From Caenorhabditis remanei (lineage: Eukaryota > Nematoda > Chromadorea > Rhabditida > Rhabditidae), in the NCBI RefSeq assembly GCF_010183535.1, contig NC_071328.1, positions 744,001-808,000 on the forward strand: 64,000 nt of DNA, in the 5' to 3' direction. The first letter of the stretch is position 1. Every line of letters starts with the position of its first letter. The notes under the pieces were generated by a model. The model saw only the letters and a list, made by a program, of their open reading frames with translations, did no database searches and had not been told where the DNA came from. This document shows positions 33,201 to 45,200 of the stretch, piece by piece. The position numbers and the translations under genes were made by a program.

Positions 33201-36200
33201 TGATTCTTAGCGGAGACTTTGAGTAAATATGTATTTATAAGCGCGCTCCACTGAGACCAGATTTTCCAGTGGTGTACTCCTCGTGTACTCCTCGTGGACA
33301 TGTTGAAATAGTTCACGGTTTGATAGTTTTTCATGTTTTTAAAAGGTTTTTTCTATAGAAAAACGTTATCACATTGTTTTTATTCAAATTTGCTACAAAA
33401 ATCCATAAAAACCTGTAAAAATCCATTAAAAACCCGTAAAATCGCCAAAATTGATACGACCGATCTAAAATTGCGATTCAACTTGTCCACGTGAAATACA
33501 CATCGGGAGATATTGGTTTTCAGTGAAATAAGGAATCAAAATTGAAAAAAATCCCAAAACTGAAAATTTTGACGATTTAAAATAAAAATTTGGTCCAAAA
33601 GTTTCAAAAAAAAATTTTTGCTCAAAATAATTTTTCTGCGTTATTATTGATTTTTTTCTATTTTTTTGAGTTTTACCACCCCAAATTCCTTTGAAATCTT
33701 CCAAAACCCACTCACCAGTTCCGTATCCGCAAACGTCGTCCTCGCCGCATTCGCCAACCCGGCTTGCGCTCTTTTCGTCGCCATTGTCTACAAAAAATAA
33801 AATTACGCAACTTTGCTACAGTAACCCCTGTCATGCTAAGCTTGTAGTTCATGCAGTAGTTATGTATAATGCAAAATCAGGTATAGCAAGCGCGCTCTGT
33901 TGATAATCATCAGAGCGCGTTTTTTTTTTTTTGAAAAATTGGTTGAAAAATTAAATCTGTAAACGTTGTTAAAGCAACCAAGGGTGGGGGCGGAAGGGAG
34001 AAGCGGAAAATGAAGAAAAAATGAGAAACCAGAAAATCAGCGTATTTAAGCAACATGCAAAGAAAAAGTAGAAACTTAAAAACTATTTTTTTGTATAAAA
34101 TTTTTTTGAAATTTTTTTCGAAAAATATTGTTGCAGTATATAAAGTATATAACCAAAAAATAGCGTTTTTAAAGAATAAAATGGTCTAAGCGATGCAAAA
34201 AAATAAATTCGTTTTCAGCCAATACATTTTTTACCGGTATCCCCTATCGGCTGATGGTTGGGTGTCTTTCTTACCTTTAGAACCTGAAATTGTGCAAAAA
34301 TGGTATAATTAGTATAATTAGGAGAAGATAGTGATGGTTTGAGGGATAGATAGGAAAAAACACGGGAAGAAGGTTGAAGGGGTAAGTGTGCTCAAGTGGA
34401 CTCAAATTGTTCGAAAAAATTCTTACACAGTAGAGTTTTCACCAAAACAAATTTTCATTAGGTCCTCTAGGAACCTATTGGTGCAAAAGTTTTTTTATAA
34501 ATATCAAATTTTGGGTTTTTGTTCGCAAAAAAGTTATTTGGGTTTCAAGGCCATCAAGTGAAATTCTAGGCCATCACTCAGAATTAGCTAAAAATTAGGG
34601 TTTGACAGGTTTTTAGCGGTTTTAAAGGGTTTGGGCAGAAGCTTTGATGATTTTCAGCATAGTGGCCGAGTTTTGGTTTTCTAGGCCACCGGGTGAAAAA
34701 CTAGTCCCCGCACGTTTTTTGGGTTTTGGAACGAAGACGTATTTTTTTGTTGGTGGCCTAACTTTTCCAGATTTTTAGATTTCGAGGTCACAAAAATTGT
34801 TTTTTTTTTAGTTTAAAAACTTTTTTGACGTGATGGCCTAGAAATCCGAGCATTTGAAAATTAGTCCCTTGCCTGAAGGCCTAGAAACTTAAATTCCGGG
34901 AATCAAGTCTTTTAGGTTATAATAAAAAATTTTATGGCTAAAGTAGAGAAATCAAAAGTTTGGAAAATTTAGGCCTCTAAGTTTTTTTATAGTTTAGGTA
35001 CTGTACCCAAATTTTTCCAAACGTTTCCTAAATTTTCATTTTCCTAAAATATTTAATATTAGAATCATATCAAAAGCTTCTAATACACAATAAATAGAAA
35101 TTTCAGAGAAGAAGTTCACAAAGTAGTAGTTTTGGTGCAATTATAAATACATCAATCATATTAGAAGTTCCTTACTAATCTCTATTAGCACGACACGCTT
35201 CTTGCAATTGCGCTCTACCGAAACCGAAGAAAATTGTGTGTGAAATTGAGAGACACAGAGAAAAAGAGACATTTTTCAAAGGCATTTCGGTGGAGCGCAG
35301 TTGTAAGAACTGTGTCGAGCTTATAAAATTTCAAGAAAAAAGAAAAACTTACAAGTTCCGATACCAATGGGATGCTCGTTTTGGTACGAGCCACATTCAT
35401 GTTGGGAGCCGCATCGATTGATTTGTAGAAGGCGTTGGCTGCCGAGCATCCATTGCCGTCGAGTACTGTGCTCTGCAAAAAAAACAAATTTAGTAGGTGT
35501 GGTTGCAAGCGCGCTCCATCTGACTTGCTTGAAAATTTGCTTCAAAATTTTCAAGGAACTTACGGTATCTGTAGTGCGCGTTTCATTAAAATCTTCTCAA
35601 ACATTTTTGGGCGCCCAACTTTTTTGTCAATTACGCTCTACCGGGATTTTACGAAAATTTCTGAAAATCATCAAAAATCCGTAAGTACGGCATCTACCAT
35701 TATCACTAGAGCGCGTTGCAAAAAAAATTGCACCAAAACATTTTTGGCGCCAAATTTTTTTACTTATAAACTTAGAAGCTAGGTTTAGAAGCTTGCAAGC
35801 AGAAAGTGCGCTCTACCGGTATCGAACGTAAATTTTTGAAAATCTCAAAAAATGCTTAAGTGCGGTACATACTATGTGCGTTATCAAACTTTTGAAATTT
35901 TGAAAAAAATTTTGGCGCCTAAAGCTCTTAAATTTGGGATTTTGCAAGTGCGCTCCATCGGAATCTTACGTAAATTTCATAAAATCTCAAAAATGCATGT
36001 ACGGTACCTCGTACCTACCGTTATCACTAGATCGCCCTGCAAAAAAAATTTTTGTCCCTAAATTATTTTTTTTCGATTTTTCCTTTTTTTCTTTTTTTTT
36101 GTACGTTTCACCGGAGCCCACACCTTTCCTCGATCCTTATAAACCTCCAACAGCTGTTTTTTCTTATGATGCTGCGCCTTTGAATCCGATTCGCATCTCA

Positions 36201-39200
36201 CCGCCGGCATCTTCATTCTCACCGTCTTCGGCTTCTGAGGGGGCAAAATCAATACTCGTTTTGGTACCCGTAGACACGTCATACTCTTGCTTTTCATCGG
36301 AATCGTTGAGATTTTCTCAGTTTTCCAGAGGATCGGACAGCTTCGAGATTTCTTGATTTTCACGCGACGCCGTTTCCGACGGCGTGGCATTGCTGATCTG
36401 ACACGACGCACTTTTTTGAAGGATTTCGAGAATGTGAGGAGCTGTCGCATCGGGTCGGAATCCCTGTGATGAGGATACTTTGGTGGGAGACTGCTAGCGG
36501 TTTTTGATGTGGTGATACATGTTTTTTGGTCGGTGGCCGCATAGCTTATCGATTTGTGCACCGGCGCTGAAAACCCGTCGCCAAAAAACACGTTAGTGGA
36601 AGGCTCTTCTGGGAGCTCCGGCTGATTTGTTCCTGATGGCCCAGGCTTCTTGACACCTTTCCCGTCCTCCTCATCTGGTACCACCTTCTCCAAATATACC
36701 GTAACCAGATTCGTTGTGTAGATCCTCTCCCTGCCACCATTCCGATCTTCATACGCCTCCTTTATCCGATAGATACTCCGTTTGATAGGTGGATTCGGTG
36801 ACACCGGGGATGGTGGGCACTCGGCGTACTGTAGGTACTGTAGGGAACCGCCAGGGGAGCTTGGCACCAAGAGATTGGATGACGTGGAGGGTGTCTGTGT
36901 CCGCGAGGCGTCTGTCATCATGTCATTGGAAATACCCGGGGATACTGTAGGTAGGGGTGTCGTGACACCAGGTTTCGACACATTATTGTTGTTATTAATT
37001 GTTGTCGTTGGAGGTGGGACGGTCGTATAGAAGTGGTTGGCGCCTGCTGTGGCCTGGACGGCGGTACCATGCCCAGCCGGCGCCAGCTTTGGCCGGTACA
37101 GAAACAAATTTTGCAACAACGTTGGTGGACGACGACGACGCGAACGGTACCGGTGTTCCCGGCCGTCGGATGAGGCTAGAAAAGATTTCAGATAGAGAAA
37201 TCGGTAGAGATATACAGAGCGAATAGAGAAAATGTAAGAAAATTGATATTTAAAAGCTTTGAGAATGGCTACATTTTAGATTCGGGAAAGAGAGAGAAAA
37301 TAAAGAATTTTAGGGGTCATGTCATCAAAATCGGATTCTACGCATGTTTTTACGTCGGTAACCAAATTTTCAGCTTGATTACGCAAAGTGTCGTAAGGTA
37401 TGATGCATAGTGCGCAAACACTGTTTGAACTAATTGCGTACAATGCGTTTTACCTTACGACACTTTGTCTAATCGTGCTGAAAAGGTGGTGGCCAACATA
37501 AAAACAGGTGTAGCATCCGATTTCGGTATTAAAATGAAACATTTTGAACAGTGAAAAATGGAAATTGTCAAAGTTTTCAGATGAGAAAATTCAATTTTTC
37601 GAAAACTGCTAGTTTTCAAAAAAAAATTGATATTACACCAGAAATTTTGGTAATTTAAGAGAAAAAACAACGTTTTTATATAATTTTGAGCATGCTAGCG
37701 TAAAATAGTCGGTGTTTGCGTACAGTGTACCATGCCTTACGATATGATGCACTAAATTTTTAAAAAAACCTGATTCCTAATCTAAAATGTTATGAAAAAC
37801 TCAAAAATTCACTAGTTTTTCGGCCAAAGTTGACTAAGTAATCTGTATTCAAAGTTGTAGCGCACCATGCACTATACCTTACGACATTTTACACGAAAAC
37901 TTAAAATTTCAGTTCTCGGGATGAAAATTCTCAAAAAACCTCCTATCATCGTTACTTTCCGACAGTTTGCACCAAATTTTCAAAAAACTCGGCATGTGAT
38001 GTAAAACTTGACGTAGAAATCAATTCTGATGTTGAAAATGTAAATATATGAGTGCAAATTATATTTGGTAGATATAATAGCGGTTTAATGGGAAGTAAGA
38101 TAGTGTAAACAGTGTAAAAATGAAACAATCTGTGACAAATTTCATAGAACACAAATGGAATCCCTCCCTCAAAACCTCAAAGTTCAAGTATCTCGTTTAC
38201 ATTTTTGGTTATGTTGTCACTCTGGTCTCAAAAGTGCCAAAACCAATGACTAAACAAAAAAACAAAAAAAAAACGGCAGAAAGGGGGACGTCGAGACCTC
38301 AAAAATTCGTTAAAAGCTTTCAAAAGTCTCCAATTTCACCATTTGGTGGTTCTTTTCTTTCTTTTTTTTTTGGTCGGAATTCAGAATTCAAATCATTTTG
38401 AAATTTGAATATTTTCACTGGGGGACACGGAAAAAGTTTTTTTTTTTCAAATTTTAGACCAAAAACATATGACGCGGGGGATGACAGAAGCTGTTCTCCT
38501 GGGATCTAAGGATTCCTTGACGCCGAAATTCCAAAAAATTATTTTCGGGCGGCCCACATGACCTTTAGTTGAAAAAACGAAAAAAAAATGGCTGCTAAAC
38601 GGAGTGAGGGGTATAATAGAGGTCGAGGAGGAGGGGTCCAGGAATTATTTATGAGGGAAGATGGGGGATGCTATAGTTGATTTTTTATTTCATTTTGTTA
38701 TGAAGGGAGGTACATTTTGGTACTAAAAATGTGACCGAACATATATTTTATTGTTAATTTAAATGTCTAGATGCCTGAGAATGTCTAAATGAGGGTAGGT
38801 TTTCACATTCTATGCCAAATGGTCAGAGTGTTGAGGTTCTTTGAGAAAATCTAAGTTTAAAGCATTTAAAAGGAAACATTTCCAAATTTCGACATAAAAA
38901 CTTGAATTTCTCATCGAGTTTTACGTATGTTACGAAATTTTCAAAATTCCATTCAATAACGTACTGTATTTGATATTTGGGCACAATTTTCTGTATTTTA
39001 CGGCATTTTGAGCAAAAATCTTAAAATTAGTACTTGCTATGTAAAATTGTATGAGGAATCCGAAAATTTAAAAGTTTTGCAATCAAAATCCGGTTCCTCA
39101 CTCCTTTTAACGTATTTGAACTGCAAACTTTGAAAAAATTAACGTTCATTAAGAAAGAGTCAAAATGGCACAGTTTTGGCACCAAAATCGAATTCTACTC

Positions 39201-42200
39201 CTGTTTTTACGATGGCGTCTAATTTTTCAGCAGAATTAGGCAAAGTGTCGTAAAGTATGACGCATTGTGGTTAAATGAGGTTACTGTAGTCACAAGAAAG
39301 GGCAGTTGGCCTAATTGAAGATTATACTGGGTTACTGTAGTGTTGACGGTATAATGAATCCTCGAATTCAGAAAAATTTCAGAAAAAGAAAAAAAAATCC
39401 TTATCCGTGTAAACCCAAGGGCGGCTGACGTCATCATCGCAACGCACACACAGAGAGTTGTGAAGAAGTGCTTAGCTCCACCAGCTCAGCTGGTGCGACC
39501 TAGATCGTTAACTGAGCTGGGGGATTTCGGATTTTGGGAAGAAGAAGGATTTCAGATTTCAGGAGAGAATGGACAAACATGTGTAGTCATATGATATACA
39601 TATATCAGAAAATTTCGAAAAAACTAGCGTAAAATCATCAAAACGGGAGGTGTGACGCATTTGGAGTGTCTAATTATGGAATTACTAAAAATGACTCAAC
39701 ATTTTTTATTTTTGAAATATTTGGCGTCGACCATGATTTTAATATTAATCCATCAAGGTTGACGTCAAACCTTTTAGCTCAGGGATTTGAAAGGTTAGGA
39801 GCAAATTTACAGCGTTTTCTTCGGGAAATTTTGAAATTTTGACATTAAAATAAGATTCAGCGTAAAATTTTACGCCTGGTATCAAGATTTGTGCAAAGTT
39901 TCGTAAGGTATGATTCATTGTACGCAAACACGGTATTTTGGTGATTTTGAGCTCGTTACCTGAAAAATTGGATCTCGAAGCGAAATTTTCATCAAAGAAT
40001 CTGAATTTACGTTATAATTTTAAGGTAATCAGGGCGGTAATTCACAGTTTGTTTATTTAAACTTGAAATTTGGGTAATTTAAGAGGGAAGACGGAGTTTT
40101 CATCAAATTTTGAGCCGTAATGCGTGAAATCGACGGACATAAATTTGAGACATAAAATTTGGTAAAAACTCAAAAATCGCATCTTAGAATAGTAAACTAT
40201 GCCTAAGTGATTTGCATTTGCATCCTGTAACGTGTCGTTAGGTATAATACATTGTTTGCTTCATGTCGGCTCGAAAATTTAAAATTTTAAGGTTTTCAAG
40301 CTCAAAATCGGATTCCCTGTCACTTTTTACATCTATACCCAAAATTTTGAAATATTCTAACAAAGTGTCGTAATTTATGACGCATTGTACGCAATCACCA
40401 TTCATACTGTTTGCGTACAATGTTCAGTATTTTACGACAATTTGAAAAATGTAAAAACTTTTGAAAAATCCAGTGTGACCTGCGCAAAATTTCAAAAAAT
40501 TGATACAATGACAAAATTTCACGACATTTTCAGCAGTTCTCGACAATTTTTTAACCAGCTAAACATAGAAAGACTAAAAATCAGCGTCATGTAAATAAGT
40601 AAAACAAAAAATTGTGTCCCCGAGTGTGACACTGACTTCTGACTCCTCTCTTCTTCTTCCTTTTTCTCTTCCCTCTCAAAAAAAAGTAGAAGAAAAGAGG
40701 AATAGTTAACTAGTTACTTACACAAGGGCTCCGGAGGGGATTTCAAGAGTTTTTTCATTATTTCCATCTCTCTCTTCTCTCTTTTCGTTTTCAGAGAACG
40801 ATGGGGGGGGGGGACTCTGACAGTGAAAGGAAACATCAAAACAAATAATAGAAGCTCTTTAGAACTAGATTTTTGTTATAAAAACCAAATTTTTTGGAGA
40901 ATTTTAAAGCACCAGTCGATTTAGGGTTGCATTTTACATGGTTAACCAAATTTTGCGTAAAAATTGGTGAAATATCCAGTTTTTTGGAAAAACATATAAA
41001 ATTCTTAGATTTTGACGTCAAACTTAAATTTTAAGCCAAATTTTTCATGGTTAACCAAATTTTTAGCACGATCGGGAAAAGTGTCGTAAAATATGGCGCA
41101 TTGTACGCAAACACCGGATCTTACGACATTTTACACTTGAAATTTAAAAACTTGGCGAAAAATGTAAAACCTTTTGTAGAATCTAAAAATGCACTTACAT
41201 TTTGAAAATTTCCGACTTTCACCGTTGTTGACTCAAAATTTCAAAGTTTTGACACCAAAATTGGATTCAATTCCTGTTTTTACGTCGGCGACCAAGTTTT
41301 CAGCCCGATTAGAAAAAGTGTCGTAAGGTATAGTGCATTGTACGCAAACACAATAAATGGTGATTGCGTACAATGCGTCATAACTTACGACACTTTGTTA
41401 AAATGCTTCAAAATTTTGGTCATAGATGTGAAAAGTGACGGGAAATCCGTTTTTGAGCTTGAAACCCGGGAATTTTGGGGCCCAATGCTTAAAATTTTAG
41501 ATTTTCGAGCGTCAAAAACTCAAGTTTTGCATTCTAAAACTACAAAAAACGAATTTCTCGAAGACGGGAGGTTTCGAGTTCCGAGAATACGCTGGATATG
41601 CAAAGTACGTGTCGAAACGAAAAAAGAGAAATGAAAAACAGTTATGAATACTGACGAAGCTAATTTGTTGTCGAAAAAACAATTTTTTTCAAGAATAAGA
41701 AAACACAAAGTTTCGAGAAAAAGGCAAGAAAAGCAAAAAAATGACGCTTGTTAGGACGAGGAAATGACACATTTCCGATATTCTGTGCTCTTGCTCTGCT
41801 CCTTCTCTAAATCTTGCTTATTTTCTTTCTAAAAATTAATTCTTAAAGATGGGACCGGATAAACTTTCAAAGCGGATCATAGAGAGTGTTAGTGTGGTCA
41901 GTGTCTACAATCTACATTAGAGGTGGTCAGTGTACTAAAAGAAATTAATTTATTTGCCATTTCACATTTTTGCTCTACAGCGGCTCGAAAATCTAAAATT
42001 TCGAGCAGTAGGTCCCTAATTTTCAGACTTGCAACGAGCCGGGCCGGGCCGGAATTAAAATTTCTAGGGCCCGGCCCGCGGCCCGGCCCGGTCGGTCCGG
42101 AAGTTCAGTACTGAAAAAAATTCAAAAATTTTTTTCGAAAATTTCCCGATTTTTTTTGAAAAATATTTCTTAAGAACAATTTTTTGTTAGTTTCGAAGGT

Positions 42201-45200
42201 TTTTGAAAAATATACTTGAGGAAAAATATGAAAAATTTTCAGAAAATTAATTTTTGGACAAAAAATTGTAGTGGAAAAAGTTCAAAAATTCAAATCCGGG
42301 CCGGAGCTTTCTCGGCCCGGCCCGGAATCTTGCAAGTCTGATAGTTTTTAGGTTTTCAAACTCAAAAACGGATTCCCCGTCACTTTTTACATCTATACCC
42401 AAAATTTTAAAGCATTTTAACAAAGTGTCGTATGCTATGACGCATTGTACGCAATCACCATTTATAGTGTTTACGTACAATGCACTATACCTTACGACGC
42501 ATTTTCTAATCGTGCTGAAAACTTGGTCGCCAACGTAAAAACAGGCGTAGAGGCAGGTTTTGATGACAAAACTTCACAATTTCTTCAAAAACCGGAAATT
42601 TTGTCCAATTTTTTTCGATAAAACCAGACTTGTCACGGGCCGGGCCGAGACCAGGAAAAATCTCGGCCCGGCCCGGCCCGGTCAAAAAAAATCTCGGCCC
42701 GGCCCGGCCCGCTCGGCTTGTTTTGAAACATTTGGAGTTTTTGAATTTTTTTTGGAATTTTTTGAAATTTTCTGAAAAATGTGAATATGTATGATAATTT
42801 AAGCATTTTTACTCTATTTTTTCTAAAAATTTCAAATAAAATTTGGTAAAAACGGGTTCCCATTTTTGAATCCGGGCAGACCGGGCCAAGAGAAATTTCG
42901 GCCCGGCCCGGCCCGGCCCGGCCCGATTTTTGACAAGTCTGGATAAAACCAGTCAAAATATGATATGAATCACTGAAATGGGCTTCCAGACAAGAGAAAG
43001 AAAGAGAGAGAGTACAAAATTTGTGTTGTTTTTTATAAGAAGATATGGCAGACGGACGAGGAACAACTTCAATTCTTTAAATCAGAAAAACAATAATTTG
43101 GGGGGAAACGGAGTGGGGATAGCTTGTGTACACGTAAAACTGATAAACTTAGTGAATTTTTACAAAAAAGTCAATTCGGGCGTAAGTATACACTAAAAAC
43201 ATATATAGCGTCGTAAATCTACACCGAAAAACAGTATCGATCGAAAATCTACACAGCCCACGTAAATCGACACTAAAATCCGTCAGGGCGTAAATTTACA
43301 CCGTAAAACCTCAGACACCGTAAATCGACACCAAAAACGGTATTGACGTAAATCTACAACGTGTAAAATAGTAAATCCACACCTCTCCCCGTAAACCTAC
43401 ACTAAGCTCTCTTAGGCCTCCGTAAATTTACAGTTCCGTAAATCCACACGCTACCCTCTACCGGTTACCTTAGTCACTATCGTTATTGTCCTCGTTATCA
43501 ATATCTTTCTCACCAAGATATATAGAAAAATGCGAAAAATTTCTCAAACGAAATAGCAAAAAAAGAGAAAAAAGAGGAGGAGTACACATATAATTATACA
43601 CTTGGTGCATCGATCCGCCTCTCCTTCTACTCGTTACTCGAAAAAGTGCCCGGAGGGGTGAAGGGGAAACGAGTAGTGAATAATATTTCTGTGATGAGTA
43701 TGATGATGTGTTAGTTATGTAGCTAGTTGAAAAAAAAGTAAAAAAAAGAGTGAAAGAAGAAAAAACCTCCTAACGAACGTCGTCTCACCAAAAAAGTTTT
43801 TTAAAAACTCAAAAATAGAAAGTGAGAGAGAACAAAGAAGTAGTAAAGAAGACATTTGAAAAACGATATTGAATAAATTTTCAGAAATTTTTAAGCTTTC
43901 TCAGAATTTCGAAAAGTTGGTCTTACTGATCCGCTTCGAACCTTCAAATCGAGAAAATTGGTAAAATATCCGGTTTTCGGAAAAATGTATAAAATTCTAA
44001 GATTTTGAGATCGGTTTCACACCAAATTTCCAGCCGAAATGTAGAGACTGTCAAATTCTAAGTTTGAACTGGAAAAAATCCCCGTTTTTGGGAAAAATTG
44101 TTGAAATTTTGTCATCAAAATCGGGTTCTACTCCCGTTTTCACGTATTTTATCAAATTTTCAAAAAGTGTCGTAAAATATGGCGCGTTGTGTGCAAACAC
44201 CGGATCTTACGACATTTCACACTTGAAATTTGACAACTTGGCAATAAATGTAAAAAGTTTCGTAGAATCTGAAAATAGACTCAAAACTTTGAAAATTTCC
44301 GACTTTGACTCAAAATTTCAGCGTTTTTCTGCTAAAATCGGATTCTACGCCTCTTTTTTTACATTACTGACTAATTTTTCAGCATGATTAGAAAATGTGT
44401 CGTAAGATATGGTGCATAGTACGCTAACACTATAAATGGTGATTGCGTACAATGCGTCATAACTTACGACACTTTGTTAAAATATTTCAAAATTTTGGGT
44501 ATAGATGTAAAAAGTGACGGGGAATCCGATTTTGAGCTCGAAAACCTGAAAATTTTGGGATCTAATCCTCAAAAATTTGGACTTTCAAGAGCAGACATGG
44601 GTAAATTATACTTAACGACACTGTAAGTGGTGCTGAATCTTATGAATCTCAGGGTACCTTTGAAATTTCGAAAATTTTCATAAAATGATCAAGTGCTCAA
44701 AGCCTAATGTTCAAAAGTTTGGATTTTTGAGCCAACCGTGGAGAATCCGGTCTTCAGAACGAGAAAGTGTCAAATTTCGCATACCACCCGCGCCTCCTTC
44801 TCCTCCTTTTCCAAAATAAGAATTTAGCTGTGGAGGCTCCACCAGATTGTGTTATGAAGGCAGGAGCAAGCAGGCACACACCAAAAAAAATGTGGAAAAA
44901 AATTGTGGAGATGGAATGGAGTCAGGTCTATTGACACACAGAGAGAGGGGAATGCGCGTATAGGCGGAAAATTGTGGAGGTCCCCCCGGGAGACACACAC
45001 CTTTTTTTGGTTTTGTTTTGATACCTTGGAAAAATTTTAGGTTTTTACGGGGAAATGAGAATTGTTCGTTTGGAACAAAAAACTTTTAAAAAAATGGCTT
45101 CCATTATATTCACTATTATATTTTTCTGGTAGATCAAAAATCGCTTTTCATTTTTGTAGTTGACAATTTTTCAATAGCTCTTCACGCTTTCGAGATATGC

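Larger units (their letters stand above)
33788..36111 (-). other. unc-13 introns flanking the 35,472 exon
   Basis: It contains the 9-nt microexon, a family B hairpin (35,195-35,315), repeated 'GGCCTAGAAA/GGCCACC' intronic words (34,550-34,990) and four similar GTGCGGTACATAC / GCGCTCTACCG units (35,560-36,030). No other exon is supported. Confidence 0.55.

Noticed and set aside
35560..35590. 5-nt microexon (ATACC) between the 36,112 and 35,472 exons
   Set aside because: It would fix the phase for the alternative frame of the MR exon, but the surrounding sequence recurs four times as an intronic repeat (35,560-36,030), so the splice-like sites are probably repeat words.
39478..39500. Small palindrome CACCAGCTCAGCTGGTG with an E-box-like CAGCTG as an unc-13 enhancer
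   Set aside because: Arms of only 8 bp are expected by chance in a window this long and nothing else supports a regulatory role.
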